Origin: G963666945 sp963666945
GTDB lineage: Bacteria > Bacteroidota > Bacteroidia > Bacteroidales > Marinifilaceae
DNA: 64,000 nucleotides
Assembly (NCBI GenBank): GCA_963666945.2
Contig: CAXXRT010000012.1
Coordinates: 62,001 to 126,000 of the forward strand
Direction of reading: 5' to 3'
Shown: positions 22,394 through 31,586 of the stretch, in pieces
Layout of the letters: each line of letters begins with the position of its first letter
Numbering within the stretch: the first letter of the stretch is position 1
Notes under the pieces: generated by a model
Database searches by the model: none
Seen by the model: the letters and a program-made list of their open reading frames with translations, nothing else
What the model was told of the DNA's origin: nothing
Position numbers and translations under genes: made by a program

Positions 22394-23335
22394 ATGGATT
22401 ATCTGTTGTTGGTTATAGGTTTTGTTATTTTATTATATAGTGGTGATTTGCTTGTAAAGGCAGGGGTTGCCCTGTCTGGACATTTTAAGATATCCCCTCT
22501 TGTTACAGGTGTTACTATCGTTGCCTTGGGGACTTCGGCCCCAGAGTTTTTTGTGAGTCTTGGTGCTGCTATAAAAGGCAGTCCGGATATTGCGATGGGT
22601 AATGTTGTCGGTTCTAATATCGCAAATATTGCCCTGGTTCTTGGTGTTACTGCTATGCTTCTTCCTGTACCGGTATTAAAAAAGACAATGCATTTTGATT
22701 GGGTGGTTATGATGGTTGCATCATTGTTGCTATTAGTCTTTGCATTCGATGGTGCTCTTGTTTTATGGGAAGGATTTGTATTGGTGACAATATTAACTTG
22801 GTATCTTGCAAGCTCTGTATATAAATCAAGAAAAGATATAAAGAACAACGAGATGGAGCCCTTGACTCCCAGGTTATCTCTTTTAAAGGCATTTGGTCTT
22901 GTAGCCTTCGCATCTGTCGGTTTATATTTTGGTGCAGATATACTTGTAGAGAGTGCAAAAAATATTGCAATTACATTTGGAGTGAGCGAAAGAATTGTTG
23001 CCATAACAGTTGTTGCGCTCGGGACATCCCTCCCGGAGTTGGCTACCTCTGTTATTGCTGCCTGTAGAAAACAAATGGATATATCTGTTGGTAATATAAT
23101 AGGTTCAAATATATTTAATATACTGGGAGTATTGGGAGTTACCTCTATAATAAAAAAGATTAGTGTAGATAAATCAATTCTTGAATTTGATATATTCTGG
23201 ATGATAGCAATATCCTTTTTGCTATATATTTTAGTCGCTGTGCCAAGAAGACAGATATTGCAAAGATGGAATGGAATAGTCTTTGTAATGGTTTATCTGT
23301 CATATATTGCTATTGTTTTTTGTTCTAAGATTTGA
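22394..23335 (+). CDS. Calcium/sodium antiporter (CaCA family, YrbG-like)
   Basis: 313 residues, almost entirely hydrophobic, about ten membrane segments. The two inverted alpha repeats that line the ion site are clear: GTSAPEFFVSLGA plus GNVVGSNIANI in the first half, GTSLPELATSVIAA plus GNIIGSNIFNI in the second. It exchanges Na+ or H+ against Ca2+ across the inner membrane. Ion specificity is not readable from sequence. Confidence 0.93.
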   Translation: MDYLLLVIGFVILLYSGDLLVKAGVALSGHFKISPLVTGVTIVALGTSAPEFFVSLGAAIKGSPDIAMGNVVGSNIANIALVLGVTAMLLPVPVLKKTMHFDWVVMMVASLLLLVFAFDGALVLWEGFVLVTILTWYLASSVYKSRKDIKNNEMEPLTPRLSLLKAFGLVAFASVGLYFGADILVESAKNIAITFGVSERIVAITVVALGTSLPELATSVIAACRKQMDISVGNIIGSNIFNILGVLGVTSIIKKISVDKSILEFDIFWMIAISFLLYILVAVPRRQILQRWNGIVFVMVYLSYIAIVFCSKI

Positions 23336-23359
23336 TGTTTCTAAGATTATTTAAAAATG

Positions 23360-23388
23360 AACCTCTATTTAAAAGATAGGGGTTTTTT
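23360..23388 (+). terminator. Terminator of antiporter gene
   Basis: 9-bp stem AACCTCTAT/ATAGGGGTT (one T-G pair), 7-nt loop, followed by T6. It starts 25 bases after the antiporter stop. Confidence 0.75.
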
Positions 23389-23584
23389 ATTGGAATGAGT
23401 GGCTATGGATCTTAGAGGCAGAAATAATTGGGCCTGTTTTTATTGTAGTATAAGAAATATAATAATCATAGAATGTGTTATTTATATATTGGTTCTTTAA
23501 TGAATAATATTTAATTATTATAAAAATTATATGTTTTAAGATTGACTTTTATACAGAGCTCAAATAGATAAGTGATAATTGCCT

Positions 23585-23618
23585 AAAAAAAGAAACTGCC
23601 TCAAATTACTTGAGACAG
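23585..23618 (-). terminator. Terminator of rocD
   Basis: On the minus strand CTGTCTCAA / TTGAGGCAG (23596-23604 with 23610-23618, one G-T pair) followed by TTTCTTTTTTT (complement of 23585-23595). It lies 47 bases downstream of the rocD stop. Confidence 0.8.
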
Positions 23619-23664
23619 CCTCCATTTGATGAATAGTTGTATAATAAAGGGTTAGTAGAAGCTT

Positions 23665-24876
23665 TTAGTTGAATTCAGCTAAAGTCTTCTCAATAATCCC
23701 AACCGCTTTCAAAATTTCCTCTTTGTTAATAACCAAAGGAGGAGCAAAACGAATGATATGATCGTGTGTTGGTTTAGCCAACAGACCATTGTCTCTTAAA
23801 GCAAGACACACATCCCATGCCTGTTTTCCATTCTTTGGCTTAATAACAACAGCATTAAGAAGTCCTTTTCCCCTGACAAGTTCAATCATGTCAGACTTAA
23901 TCTTTTTAACCTCTTCACGGAATATTATTCCTAATTCTTCTGCATTTTTAGCAAGTTTCTCATCTTTTACTACCTCAAGGGCGGCAATAGAAACTTTAGC
24001 AGCAATAGGATTTCCTCCGTAAGTCGATCCGTGTTCTCCCGGCTTAATGCAAAGCATTATATAATCATCTGCCAAAACAGCAGAAACCGGCATAGCACCT
24101 CCCGATACAGCTTTACCCAGTATGAGTATATCCGGACGAACATCTTCATGATCACATGCAAGAAGTTTACCTGTGCGAGCAATACCTGTTTGAACTTCGT
24201 CTGCAATGAATAACACGTTATTCTGCTTACAAAGATCGTAACTTTTTTTCAAATAACCATCATTTGGCACATAAACTCCTGCTTCTCCCTGAATAGGTTC
24301 TACTAGAAAACCAGCTACATTAGGATCTTTAAGTTCTTTTTCAAGTGCCTCAATATCATTATACGGAACCGTTACAAAGCCCGGTGTGTAAGGACCAAAC
24401 CCCTTGTAGGCATCAGGATCCGTACTCATAGATATTATTGTAACTGTTCTGCCGTGAAAATTATTTTCGCATACAATTATTTTTGCCTGATTCTCGGGTA
24501 TGCCTTTTTTCTCATATCCCCACTTGCGGCAAAGTTTAATAGCTGTCTCATCTGCCTCAGCTCCTGTATTCATAGGAAGAACCTTGTCATATTTGAAATA
24601 TCTTGTGATATATTCTTCCCATTCTCCAAGTACATTATTATAAAAAGCTCTCGATGTCAGGGTTAATTTTTGAGCTTGTTCTTTCATTGCACCTATAATC
24701 CTTGGGTGACAGTGTCCTTGGTTGACTGCCGAATATGCAGATAAAAAGTCGAAATATTTTTTACCATCAGTGTCCCAAACATAAATTCCCTCTCCTTTTT
24801 CAAGTACAACGGGAAGTGGGTGGTAGTTATGAGCACCATATTGTGCTTCTCTTTCCATGTAGTCTTTAGCGGTCAT
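23665..24876 (-). CDS. rocD: Ornithine--oxo-acid transaminase
   Basis: 403 residues, class III PLP aminotransferase. The N-terminal MTAKDYMEREAQYGAHNYHP is typical of ornithine aminotransferases. NTGAEADETAIKLCRKW, NNFHGRT, IADEVQTGIARTG and the PLP lysine in LILGKAVSGGAMPVSA (about residue 254) are intact. It converts ornithine and 2-oxoglutarate to glutamate semialdehyde and glutamate, linking arginine and proline metabolism. It is monocistronic, with its own terminator and an inverted repeat just upstream. Confidence 0.94.
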   Translation of the reverse strand: MTAKDYMEREAQYGAHNYHPLPVVLEKGEGIYVWDTDGKKYFDFLSAYSAVNQGHCHPRIIGAMKEQAQKLTLTSRAFYNNVLGEWEEYITRYFKYDKVLPMNTGAEADETAIKLCRKWGYEKKGIPENQAKIIVCENNFHGRTVTIISMSTDPDAYKGFGPYTPGFVTVPYNDIEALEKELKDPNVAGFLVEPIQGEAGVYVPNDGYLKKSYDLCKQNNVLFIADEVQTGIARTGKLLACDHEDVRPDILILGKAVSGGAMPVSAVLADDYIMLCIKPGEHGSTYGGNPIAAKVSIAALEVVKDEKLAKNAEELGIIFREEVKKIKSDMIELVRGKGLLNAVVIKPKNGKQAWDVCLALRDNGLLAKPTHDHIIRFAPPLVINKEEILKAVGIIEKTLAEFN

Positions 24877-24907
24877 TTTTATAATTTCTGGGTTTAGTAA
24901 TACGTTT

Positions 24908-24930
24908 GGAAATTCTGTTAAAGAATTTCC
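24908..24930 (-). promoter_or_regulatory. Perfect inverted repeat upstream of rocD
   Basis: GGAAATTCT-5 nt-AGAATTTCC, perfect 9-bp arms, ending 32 bases upstream of the rocD start codon. No U tract follows on either strand, so it is not a classic terminator. It may be an operator or a 5'-UTR hairpin. The remainder of the spacer to 25162 shows nothing further. Confidence 0.4.
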
Positions 24931-25162
24931 GAGGTCTAAGATGCAAAAAAATGTTAAGAAACTAACTATTTTGCCTGATTATTTTAAAGTTGATGAATGT
25001 TAAAAAATGTTAATACAATACAATATATATGCTTGTTATATAGTGTTTGTAGGCTTTGTATGGTAGTTAATATATCATGATTTATAGTAATTCTTATTCA
25101 ATTTTGTTGAAACCACTATTCATTGTTGGCGTAAAAGTATATAAGAAAATATATTTTGTGTA

Positions 25163-25888
25163 ATGGATAAAACAGTTTTTATTACAGGAGGAGCCAAAAG
25201 AATTGGTCGTGAGATGGCTATACATATGGCCTCTGCGGGGTGGAATGTGGCGATTCATTACAATGAATCACAAAAGGAGGCTTTTGAACTTGTTGATTTT
25301 CTTCATTCGGAATATAAGTGCTGCAAGTATATGCTGTTTAGGGCAGATCTCGATAAGATATATAGGCTCAATAATTTGTTCGATTCTCTTGTTGACGAAA
25401 TGGGGGTGCCGGACCTTATAATCAACAATGCCTCAATTTTCCCTCAGTCAAATATATCTGGAAGTAACCTGGATTTATTAGATAGAATAATGAGAATTAA
25501 TTTTTATGCGCCATTTGTTTTTACACAAAAGTATGCCTCTTATAAAAAACAAGGACAAATTATAAATATTTTGGATACCCAAATTACAACAAATAGAAGC
25601 AGTCATGCTGCATATCTTTTATCAAAAAAGGTTTTGTGGGATTTTACAAAGATGTCGGCACTGGAGTATGCCCCGGATATAAGGATTAATGCTATCGCTC
25701 CCGGGCTTATTTTACCTCCGGATGGCAAAGGTGATGATTATTTGGAAAGACAGGCAGAGTATACTCCCATGAAGATGATCGCAGGTATGGGTTCTGTGAT
25801 GAATGCCCTGGATTACCTCATAAATAATAGAAACATAACCGGACAAACATTATTTTGTGATAGCGGGGAATCAATAAAAATTTCCTGA
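25163..25888 (+). CDS. Short-chain dehydrogenase, pteridine reductase-like (FolM-type)
   Basis: 241 residues with a Rossmann start VFITGGAKRIGREMAIHMA (TGxxxRIG, preferring NADPH), NNAS, and the catalytic YxxxK in AAYLLSKK. The GGAKRIG variant and the end ITGQTLFCDSGESI match the pteridine/dihydromonapterin reductase branch of the SDR family. The neighbours folB and folK strongly support a role in reducing a pterin. A generic SDR remains possible. A gap of 149 bases separates it from folB. Confidence 0.72.
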   Translation: MDKTVFITGGAKRIGREMAIHMASAGWNVAIHYNESQKEAFELVDFLHSEYKCCKYMLFRADLDKIYRLNNLFDSLVDEMGVPDLIINNASIFPQSNISGSNLDLLDRIMRINFYAPFVFTQKYASYKKQGQIINILDTQITTNRSSHAAYLLSKKVLWDFTKMSALEYAPDIRINAIAPGLILPPDGKGDDYLERQAEYTPMKMIAGMGSVMNALDYLINNRNITGQTLFCDSGESIKIS

Positions 25889-26037
25889 GAATATTAATAG
25901 GGTATTATTTAAAAAAAACAGAGAAGATAAGTCATAGTGCTTGTTTGAGATATAGAGAATTGAATTCAGGAGGAGTGGTTGACAATTCAATGGGAAATGA
26001 ATGTTTGTACAGTAATTGATTAAAAAATATTGAGCAG

Positions 26038-26400
26038 ATGAAAATGACAATTTATATAAAGGACTTATTGCTCAGAACCTATGTAGGGGTCAATGCAGAT
26101 GAAAAACAAAGGAAGCAAGATGTGGTAATAAATATAAAACTATCTACCGATGCATCAAGGGCTATTTATACCGACGATATTTCCAATACTTACAATTATA
26201 GGGATTTGTCTAAAAAGATAATCCATATGGTCGAAAACGGCAGGTATAATCTGTTGGAGAAGTTATGTTCCGACATTCTTAATGCCGTAATTCAAGACAA
26301 TAGGGTGATTGAGGCAGAAGTAGAAGTCGATAAGCCCCATGCTTTAAGGTTTTCGCGTTCTGTGTCGGTTAAAATGAAAGCAGAAAGGGAAAAAAATTAG
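26038..26400 (+). CDS. folB: Dihydroneopterin aldolase
   Basis: 120 residues, usual length for the tunnel-fold enzyme. IKDLLLRTYVGVNADEKQRKQDVVINI is the classic N-terminal strand-loop (the first 20 residues hold the GVxxxE-type base), TYNYRDLSKKI carries the Tyr/Lys region, and LLEKLCSDIL the conserved helix. It makes 6-hydroxymethyl-dihydropterin for folate. A second ATG at 26044 is an alternative start. Confidence 0.9.
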   Translation: MKMTIYIKDLLLRTYVGVNADEKQRKQDVVINIKLSTDASRAIYTDDISNTYNYRDLSKKIIHMVENGRYNLLEKLCSDILNAVIQDNRVIEAEVEVDKPHALRFSRSVSVKMKAEREKN

Positions 26401-26522
26401 TTTTTGCATAGAGGTAGAAAATAAATATAGTAGTATAAATAGCCCATGCTTGTAGAATTACTTTGTGATGATTATAAAATAGACGAAGGCTCTGTATGGC
26501 AACTTAAAAAATAAATATTCAT

Positions 26523-26900
26523 ATGAATAAAGCAATAGTATTTATAGGGTCAAATATCGAGGCTGAAAAGAATATTAAGTCTGTATTGGATATTCTTGCC
26601 GTGGAAAATGTGGTAATAAAGCATACTGATTTTATAAAGACTAAACCCATAGGGGAAACTGAGCAAGACGACTTTACCAATGGTGCAGTTCTTATAAGAA
26701 CACATCATACCCTGGAGGGTTTGGTGGTGTACCTGAAATCATTGGAAGATAGGTTAGGGCGAGACAGGACAAGAGAAAAATTTGGGCCACGTGAAATAGA
26801 CCTTGATGTGGTGGAATGGAATGGAGTTATTGTTGATAAAGATTATTACGAACGAGATTTCATGAAAGAATTGGTCGATCAGTTAAGGTATATTTATTAA
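26523..26900 (+). CDS. folK: 6-hydroxymethyl-dihydropterin pyrophosphokinase
   Basis: 125 residues, short for HPPK but with the essential parts: AIVFIGSNIEAEKNIKSVL at the start, FTNGAVLIRT, LEDRLGRDRTREKFGPREID and the following LDVVEW, which contains the ATP/Mg signature GPRxIDLD. It transfers pyrophosphate from ATP to the product of FolB, so the two genes encode consecutive steps. Compared with family members of about 160 residues, the C-terminal lobe is reduced. Confidence 0.88.
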   Translation: MNKAIVFIGSNIEAEKNIKSVLDILAVENVVIKHTDFIKTKPIGETEQDDFTNGAVLIRTHHTLEGLVVYLKSLEDRLGRDRTREKFGPREIDLDVVEWNGVIVDKDYYERDFMKELVDQLRYIY

Positions 26901-26940
26901 ATTTGTGCAGATTGGATAATGGAAACGCAAATTTAATAAA

Positions 26941-27321
26941 GTGAATAAAGACATATTTGTATTGATAGGAGTGTGTGTATTGGCATTCCTTTTAGGTACC
27001 AGGCTTAAAAAAGCATTGGGAAATAAGAAAAAAGTCTCAGATAAAAAGATTAATAAAAATCAAAGAGGCAAGGTCGCCTACGAAATACCCGAAGAACACA
27101 AAGAACGGCCAGGCAAGGCAAAGACCAAGAGGGTTTTTACATGGATAGTTGTGGGTGTCTTATTTGTTATGGTACTGTATATGATACCCGCATTGATCAG
27201 GGACCTTGTCATGGTGAATGATATTTACTCACCAACCTTATTTTTAAGACTTGTTATTGTTGTGTTTGCACTTTTCACAATGATAAGTGGCTATTTAAAA
27301 CTCACTAAAAAGAAAAAGTAG
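26941..27321 (+). CDS. Small membrane protein of unknown function
   Basis: 126 residues from GTG at 26941. Three hydrophobic segments: about residues 4-20 (IFVLIGVCVLAFLLG), 69-88 (TWIVVGVLFVMVLYMI) and 98-118 (LFLRLVIVVFALFTMIS). A highly basic linker (KKALGNKKKVSDKKINKNQ) lies between the first two. I do not recognise the family. It is the last gene of the folate cluster by position and is followed by a 200-base spacer with the bat operon promoter. Confidence 0.6.
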   Translation: MNKDIFVLIGVCVLAFLLGTRLKKALGNKKKVSDKKINKNQRGKVAYEIPEEHKERPGKAKTKRVFTWIVVGVLFVMVLYMIPALIRDLVMVNDIYSPTLFLRLVIVVFALFTMISGYLKLTKKKK

Positions 27322-27451
27322 CTTTCATTAAAAAGAAGAAAAAGTATTTCTTTTGTTATTAGATAGTGAAAGTTGTATTGTTATGCTGCTTTAAGCAATG
27401 TTATGCAGTGTTAATAGTGAATATACTTAACACAAATTAACCTTGAATGTA

Positions 27452-27481
27452 TTTGAAAAATGAGCGATAATGCTAATTTTG
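27452..27481 (+). promoter_or_regulatory. Promoter of the moxR-bat operon
   Basis: TTTG at 27452-27455, an 18-base spacer and TAATTTTG at 27474-27481 (perfect TAnnTTTG), 42 bases before the moxR ATG. Confidence 0.65.
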
Positions 27482-27523
27482 AAGGTACTAAAGTAAATTA
27501 GATAAATCTAAAATCACAATATT

Positions 27524-28516
27524 ATGGAGACTGTTGATATTAAAGCACTAAATGAACGTATTCAAATTGAGAGTTCTTTTGTTGATATGATAACAATGGA
27601 AATGAATAAAGTTATCGTAGGTCAAAAACATCTTGTAGAGAGTTTATTAATAGGTCTTTTATCCGATGGACACATATTGCTTGAGGGTGTTCCAGGACTA
27701 GCGAAGACGCTTGCTATTAATACCCTTTCAACAAGTATAGATGCCAAATTCAGCAGAATTCAGTTTACACCCGATTTGTTGCCTGCCGACCTTTTAGGTA
27801 CTATGATTTATTCTCAGAAGAAAGAAGAATTTCAGGTTAAGAAAGGACCTGTGTTTGCGAACTTCATTCTTGCCGATGAGATTAACCGTGCTCCGGCTAA
27901 AGTTCAGTCAGCTCTTCTTGAGGCTATGCAGGAACGCCAGGTTACCATAGGTGAAAATACATATAAGCTTGATGAGCCTTTCCTTGTTATGGCAACCCAA
28001 AACCCTCTGGAGCAGGAAGGTACCTATCCTCTTCCCGAAGCTCAGGTAGACAGATTTATGCTTAAGGTGATTATCGATTATCCTAAAAAAGAGGAAGAAA
28101 AGGCAATCATGCGCATGAATATGAGTAAAATATTCCCTAAAGCCAGTCAGATTCTTAAGCCTGAAGATATTATCAAGGCAAGAAATGTGGTTAAGGATGT
28201 TTATATGGACGAGAAAATTGAGAAATATATTGTTGATATTGTATTTGCAACACGTTTCCCTGCAGATCAGGGTCTTGAGAAATTTACTAATATGATATCT
28301 TACGGGGGGTCTCCTCGTGCCAGTATTTCCCTTGCTCAGGCAGCCAAAGCTTATGCTTTCATAAAAAGAAGAGGTTATGTGATTCCTGAAGACGTTAGGG
28401 CTGTTTGTCCCGATGTTCTTCGTCACCGTATCGGTCTTACTTATGAGGCAGAAGCTAACAATATTACATCAGAACAAATTATCAACGAAATTTTGAATAC
28501 TGTTGAAGTACCTTAA
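27524..28516 (+). CDS. MoxR-type AAA+ ATPase
   Basis: 330 residues. Walker A GVPGLAKT (about residue 52), Walker B ILADEINRAPAKVQ, sensor MATQNPLEQEGTYPLPEAQ and the arginine-finger region EAQVDRFMLK are present. MoxR ATPases act as chaperones for partner proteins with von Willebrand A domains, and the following genes encode exactly such partners (DUF58, BatA, BatB). It is the first gene of the aerotolerance operon of Bacteroidota. Confidence 0.93.
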   Translation: METVDIKALNERIQIESSFVDMITMEMNKVIVGQKHLVESLLIGLLSDGHILLEGVPGLAKTLAINTLSTSIDAKFSRIQFTPDLLPADLLGTMIYSQKKEEFQVKKGPVFANFILADEINRAPAKVQSALLEAMQERQVTIGENTYKLDEPFLVMATQNPLEQEGTYPLPEAQVDRFMLKVIIDYPKKEEEKAIMRMNMSKIFPKASQILKPEDIIKARNVVKDVYMDEKIEKYIVDIVFATRFPADQGLEKFTNMISYGGSPRASISLAQAAKAYAFIKRRGYVIPEDVRAVCPDVLRHRIGLTYEAEANNITSEQIINEILNTVEVP

Positions 28517-28566
28517 GAGATAGTGATTCTAATTTTCTTTAATTGTTTAATTAAAAATCATGTCTC

Positions 28567-29442
28567 GTGGAAACTAATGAACTATTAAAAAAAGTAAGAA
28601 AGATTGAGATTAAGACCCGTGGTCTTTCCCGTAATATCTTTGCTGGTGAATACCATTCAGCCTTCAAGGGTAGGGGTATGACTTTTAGTGAGGTTCGTGA
28701 ATACCAGTATGGCGATGATATTCGTAATATTGACTGGAATGTTACTGCCCGCTACAATCACCCTTACATAAAAGTATTCGAGGAAGAAAGGGAATTAACA
28801 GTCATGCTTCTTATCGATGTCTCCGGTTCCAGGGAGTTTGGTACCATATCTAAACTTAAAAAGAACCAGATAACGGAGATAGCCGCAGTTCTTGCTTTTT
28901 CAGCTATTCAAAACAACGATAAGATAGGAGTGATATTTTTCTCCGATAAGATAGAGAAATTTATTCCTCCCAAGAAAGGTAAAACACATATCCTTCATAT
29001 AATCAGGGAGCTTATCGATTTTAAACCCGAGAGCAGAAAGACAGATATTACCAATGCATTGCGATATCTGACAAATGCCATAAAAAAGAGGTGTACCGCA
29101 TTTGTTATCTCCGACTTTATGGATGAGAAGTTTGAGGATGCTCTTAAGATTGCCAATAATAAGCACGATGTGATGGCATTAAAGGTATTTGATGCCAGAG
29201 AAAAGGATCTTCCATCGGTAGGACTTATAAAGTTTAAAGATGCAGAAACAGGTGAAGATATCTGGATTGATACATCCGACAGCAAATTAAGAAATCAATA
29301 TGCACAGTACTGGAGAAATAAAGAGGCTGAGCATAAAGATATATTCTCCAGGGCAGGGGTGGATTATGGAACTGTAAGAACCGATGAGGATTACGTAAAG
29401 ACACTAATGAACCTGTTTAAGCGCAGGGCAATGTCTTATTAG
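28567..29442 (+). CDS. DUF58 (vWA-like) protein of the bat operon
   Basis: 291 residues from GTG at 28567; the nearby ATG at 28560 is closed by a stop after five codons. The DUF58 signature EYQYGDDIRNIDWNVTAR is followed by a vWA-like domain with MIDAS residues LLIDVSGSREFG (DxSxS). No signal peptide or membrane segment is seen. A likely partner of the MoxR ATPase 50 bases upstream. Confidence 0.9.
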   Translation: METNELLKKVRKIEIKTRGLSRNIFAGEYHSAFKGRGMTFSEVREYQYGDDIRNIDWNVTARYNHPYIKVFEEERELTVMLLIDVSGSREFGTISKLKKNQITEIAAVLAFSAIQNNDKIGVIFFSDKIEKFIPPKKGKTHILHIIRELIDFKPESRKTDITNALRYLTNAIKKRCTAFVISDFMDEKFEDALKIANNKHDVMALKVFDAREKDLPSVGLIKFKDAETGEDIWIDTSDSKLRNQYAQYWRNKEAEHKDIFSRAGVDYGTVRTDEDYVKTLMNLFKRRAMSY

Positions 29443-29465
29443 ACAAAACAAAAAATCAATAACAG

Positions 29466-30581
29466 ATGAACATTAAGAACATAGTCTCGTTAAAAGTTTT
29501 ACTTCCTTTTATGTTCCTGTTGTTATCACTGGGAAACCTTGTGGCACAGGATATAGAATATGGGGTTGAAGTAGATACTAATATGATTGTTATCGGCGAT
29601 CAGATACATTTAAAATTAAAAGTTAAGAAGCCCGATAATGTCACTGTAGTATTTCCTCAGCTGAATGATACTATTGTTAGTGGCATAGAAATATTAGAGA
29701 AAAAGCCAATAGATTCAACAAAATTGGAGAATAACTGGAGAATGCTCGTTCAGGAATATGTTGTAACCTCCTTCGATACCGGGCTTTATCATATACCTGC
29801 TCTTCCATTTGTTGTTAAAAGTCAGAATTTCGATAATGTAGTTCGATCAAACGATTTCTATATAGGTGTTACATCTTTTGCCGTCGATACGACAAAAGGA
29901 TTTTTCGATATAGTATTACCTATCGATACACCATTGAGTCTTGCCGAGATTCTCCCTTATGTGTATTGGACCGTATTGGGAATACTTGTTGCATTACTGT
30001 TGTTATGGTTATATAAAAAATACAGAAGGAAAGAATCCGTCTTTGTTAAGCACGAAAAAAAGAAAGAGCCTCCTCATATTATTGCCTTTAGCAGTCTTGA
30101 CCTCATAAAGGGAGAGAATTTATGGCAAAGAGGAAAAGTCAAGGAATACTATACCAGGGTGACCGAGGTTATTAGGGTTTATCTTGAAGATCAGTTTGGT
30201 ATTTATGCTCTTGAACAAACAACCGATGAGATAATGGAGGATGTTAAAGCAGATCCGCTTATCTCAAAAGATGTTTGCGATAAACTTAAAGATATGCTTA
30301 CAAGAGCCGACTTTGTCAAGTTTGCTAAGGCAGAACCACTGCCTGATGAAAACCATAAAACTCTTACCGATGCCTATGAGGTTGTAACACAGACAAGGAA
30401 AATCCTTGCTGACAAACAACAAAAAGAGGAAGAGGCCAGAATTGCTGCCGAAGCAGGTAAGAGAGCTGCAGAGGAGGCCGAAAAGAATAAAAATAACTTT
30501 ATTCCCGGGCAACCATCGGTTGAAATAAAAAAAGAGGCAGAGGAATCAGCTGCCCAAAGTCATGAAACTAATAATAATTAG
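29466..30581 (+). CDS. Bat operon membrane protein (BatD-like N-terminus, DUF4381-like)
   Basis: 371 residues. Signal peptide 1-27 (ending VAQ), an extracytoplasmic beta-rich domain 28-160, one membrane helix near 163-185 (VYWTVLGILVALLLLWLY), then a cytoplasmic part. In it, SLDLIKGENLWQRGKVKEYY resembles the cytoplasmic helical domain of BatD/DUF4381 proteins. The tail (about 315-371) is charged and low in complexity (EEEARIAAEAGKRAAEEAEK). It sits in the usual place between DUF58 and BatA. It probably helps to present the vWA proteins at the membrane; this is inferred from context. Confidence 0.75.
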   Translation: MNIKNIVSLKVLLPFMFLLLSLGNLVAQDIEYGVEVDTNMIVIGDQIHLKLKVKKPDNVTVVFPQLNDTIVSGIEILEKKPIDSTKLENNWRMLVQEYVVTSFDTGLYHIPALPFVVKSQNFDNVVRSNDFYIGVTSFAVDTTKGFFDIVLPIDTPLSLAEILPYVYWTVLGILVALLLLWLYKKYRRKESVFVKHEKKKEPPHIIAFSSLDLIKGENLWQRGKVKEYYTRVTEVIRVYLEDQFGIYALEQTTDEIMEDVKADPLISKDVCDKLKDMLTRADFVKFAKAEPLPDENHKTLTDAYEVVTQTRKILADKQQKEEEARIAAEAGKRAAEEAEKNKNNFIPGQPSVEIKKEAEESAAQSHETNNN

Positions 30582-30586
30582 TAGCT

Positions 30587-31579
30587 ATGAGTAATATTGA
30601 ATTCGCTAATCCCAACTATTTCTACCTGTTATTGTTGCTGTTGCCAATGATAGCATGGTATATATTTAAGGAAAAGACTGCAAGTGCAGATTTACAGATA
30701 TCCTCAACAAATGCATTTAAGGGAATCAAAACCTCTACAAAGGTTTATGTCAGGCATTTGTTATTTGTTTTAAGACTGATGGCACTGTCGCTACTTATTA
30801 CAGTATTGGCACGACCACAATCTTCAACATCGTGGAACGAGACAACAACGGAAGGTATAGATATTGTGCTTGCCCTTGATATATCGTCAAGTATGCTTGC
30901 TCAGGACTTTAAGCCCGACAGACTAAGTGCTGCCAAAGATGTGGCTACTAAATTTATTCTGGGCAGGGAAAACGATAAGATTGGTCTTGTTGTATTCGCA
31001 GGGGAAAGTTTCACACAATGTCCCCTGACAACCGATCATGCAGTGCTTGTAAATCTCTTCAAGGATATAAAAAGTGGAATGATAGAAGATGGTACAGCCA
31101 TAGGCTTAGGGCTTGCAAATGCAGTAAACCGTCTTAAAGAAAGTAAGTCCAAGTCTAAGGTTGTCATTCTTCTTACCGACGGTGTAAACAATCGTGGAGA
31201 GATTGCACCGGTTACTGCATCGGAACTGGCATCTACTTATGGAATCAGGGTTTATACTGTTGGAGTAGGTAGCATGGGAACTGCTCCTTATCCTGTTCAG
31301 ACAATGTTCGGAACTCAGATACAGCAAATGCCTGTGGAAATTGATGAGGCAGTACTTAAGGAAATTGCCGAAAAAACCGGAGGACAATATTTCAGGGCAA
31401 CAAGCAATACCAAGCTTAAGGAAATATACGAGGAAATAGATAAGCTTGAAAAAAGCAAGATAGATGTTAAGCACTATAGTAAAAAGAACGAGATGTATCT
31501 TAACTTCGGTATGCTGGCTCTGTTGCTGCTAGTATTGGAATTATTAATGAAACAAACGGTATTACGTAGTATACCTTAA
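30587..31579 (+). CDS. batA: Aerotolerance protein BatA (membrane vWA)
   Basis: 330 residues. Two N-terminal membrane helices (about 9-24 and 58-78), a vWA domain with the MIDAS DISSSM, T in DGTAIG and D in LLTDGVNNRG, and a C-terminal helix (MYLNFGMLALLLLVLELL). The vWA domain faces the periplasm. The gene pair batA-batB is characteristic of the Bacteroidota operon linked to oxygen tolerance in Bacteroides fragilis. Confidence 0.93.
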   Translation: MSNIEFANPNYFYLLLLLLPMIAWYIFKEKTASADLQISSTNAFKGIKTSTKVYVRHLLFVLRLMALSLLITVLARPQSSTSWNETTTEGIDIVLALDISSSMLAQDFKPDRLSAAKDVATKFILGRENDKIGLVVFAGESFTQCPLTTDHAVLVNLFKDIKSGMIEDGTAIGLGLANAVNRLKESKSKSKVVILLTDGVNNRGEIAPVTASELASTYGIRVYTVGVGSMGTAPYPVQTMFGTQIQQMPVEIDEAVLKEIAEKTGGQYFRATSNTKLKEIYEEIDKLEKSKIDVKHYSKKNEMYLNFGMLALLLLVLELLMKQTVLRSIP

Positions 31580-31586
31580 TAAAATA

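Noticed and set aside
26446..26514. 22-codon frame MLVELLCDDYKIDEGSVWQL between folB and folK
   Set aside because: It has a start and stop but is too short to support without conservation data; recorded as possible small peptide only.
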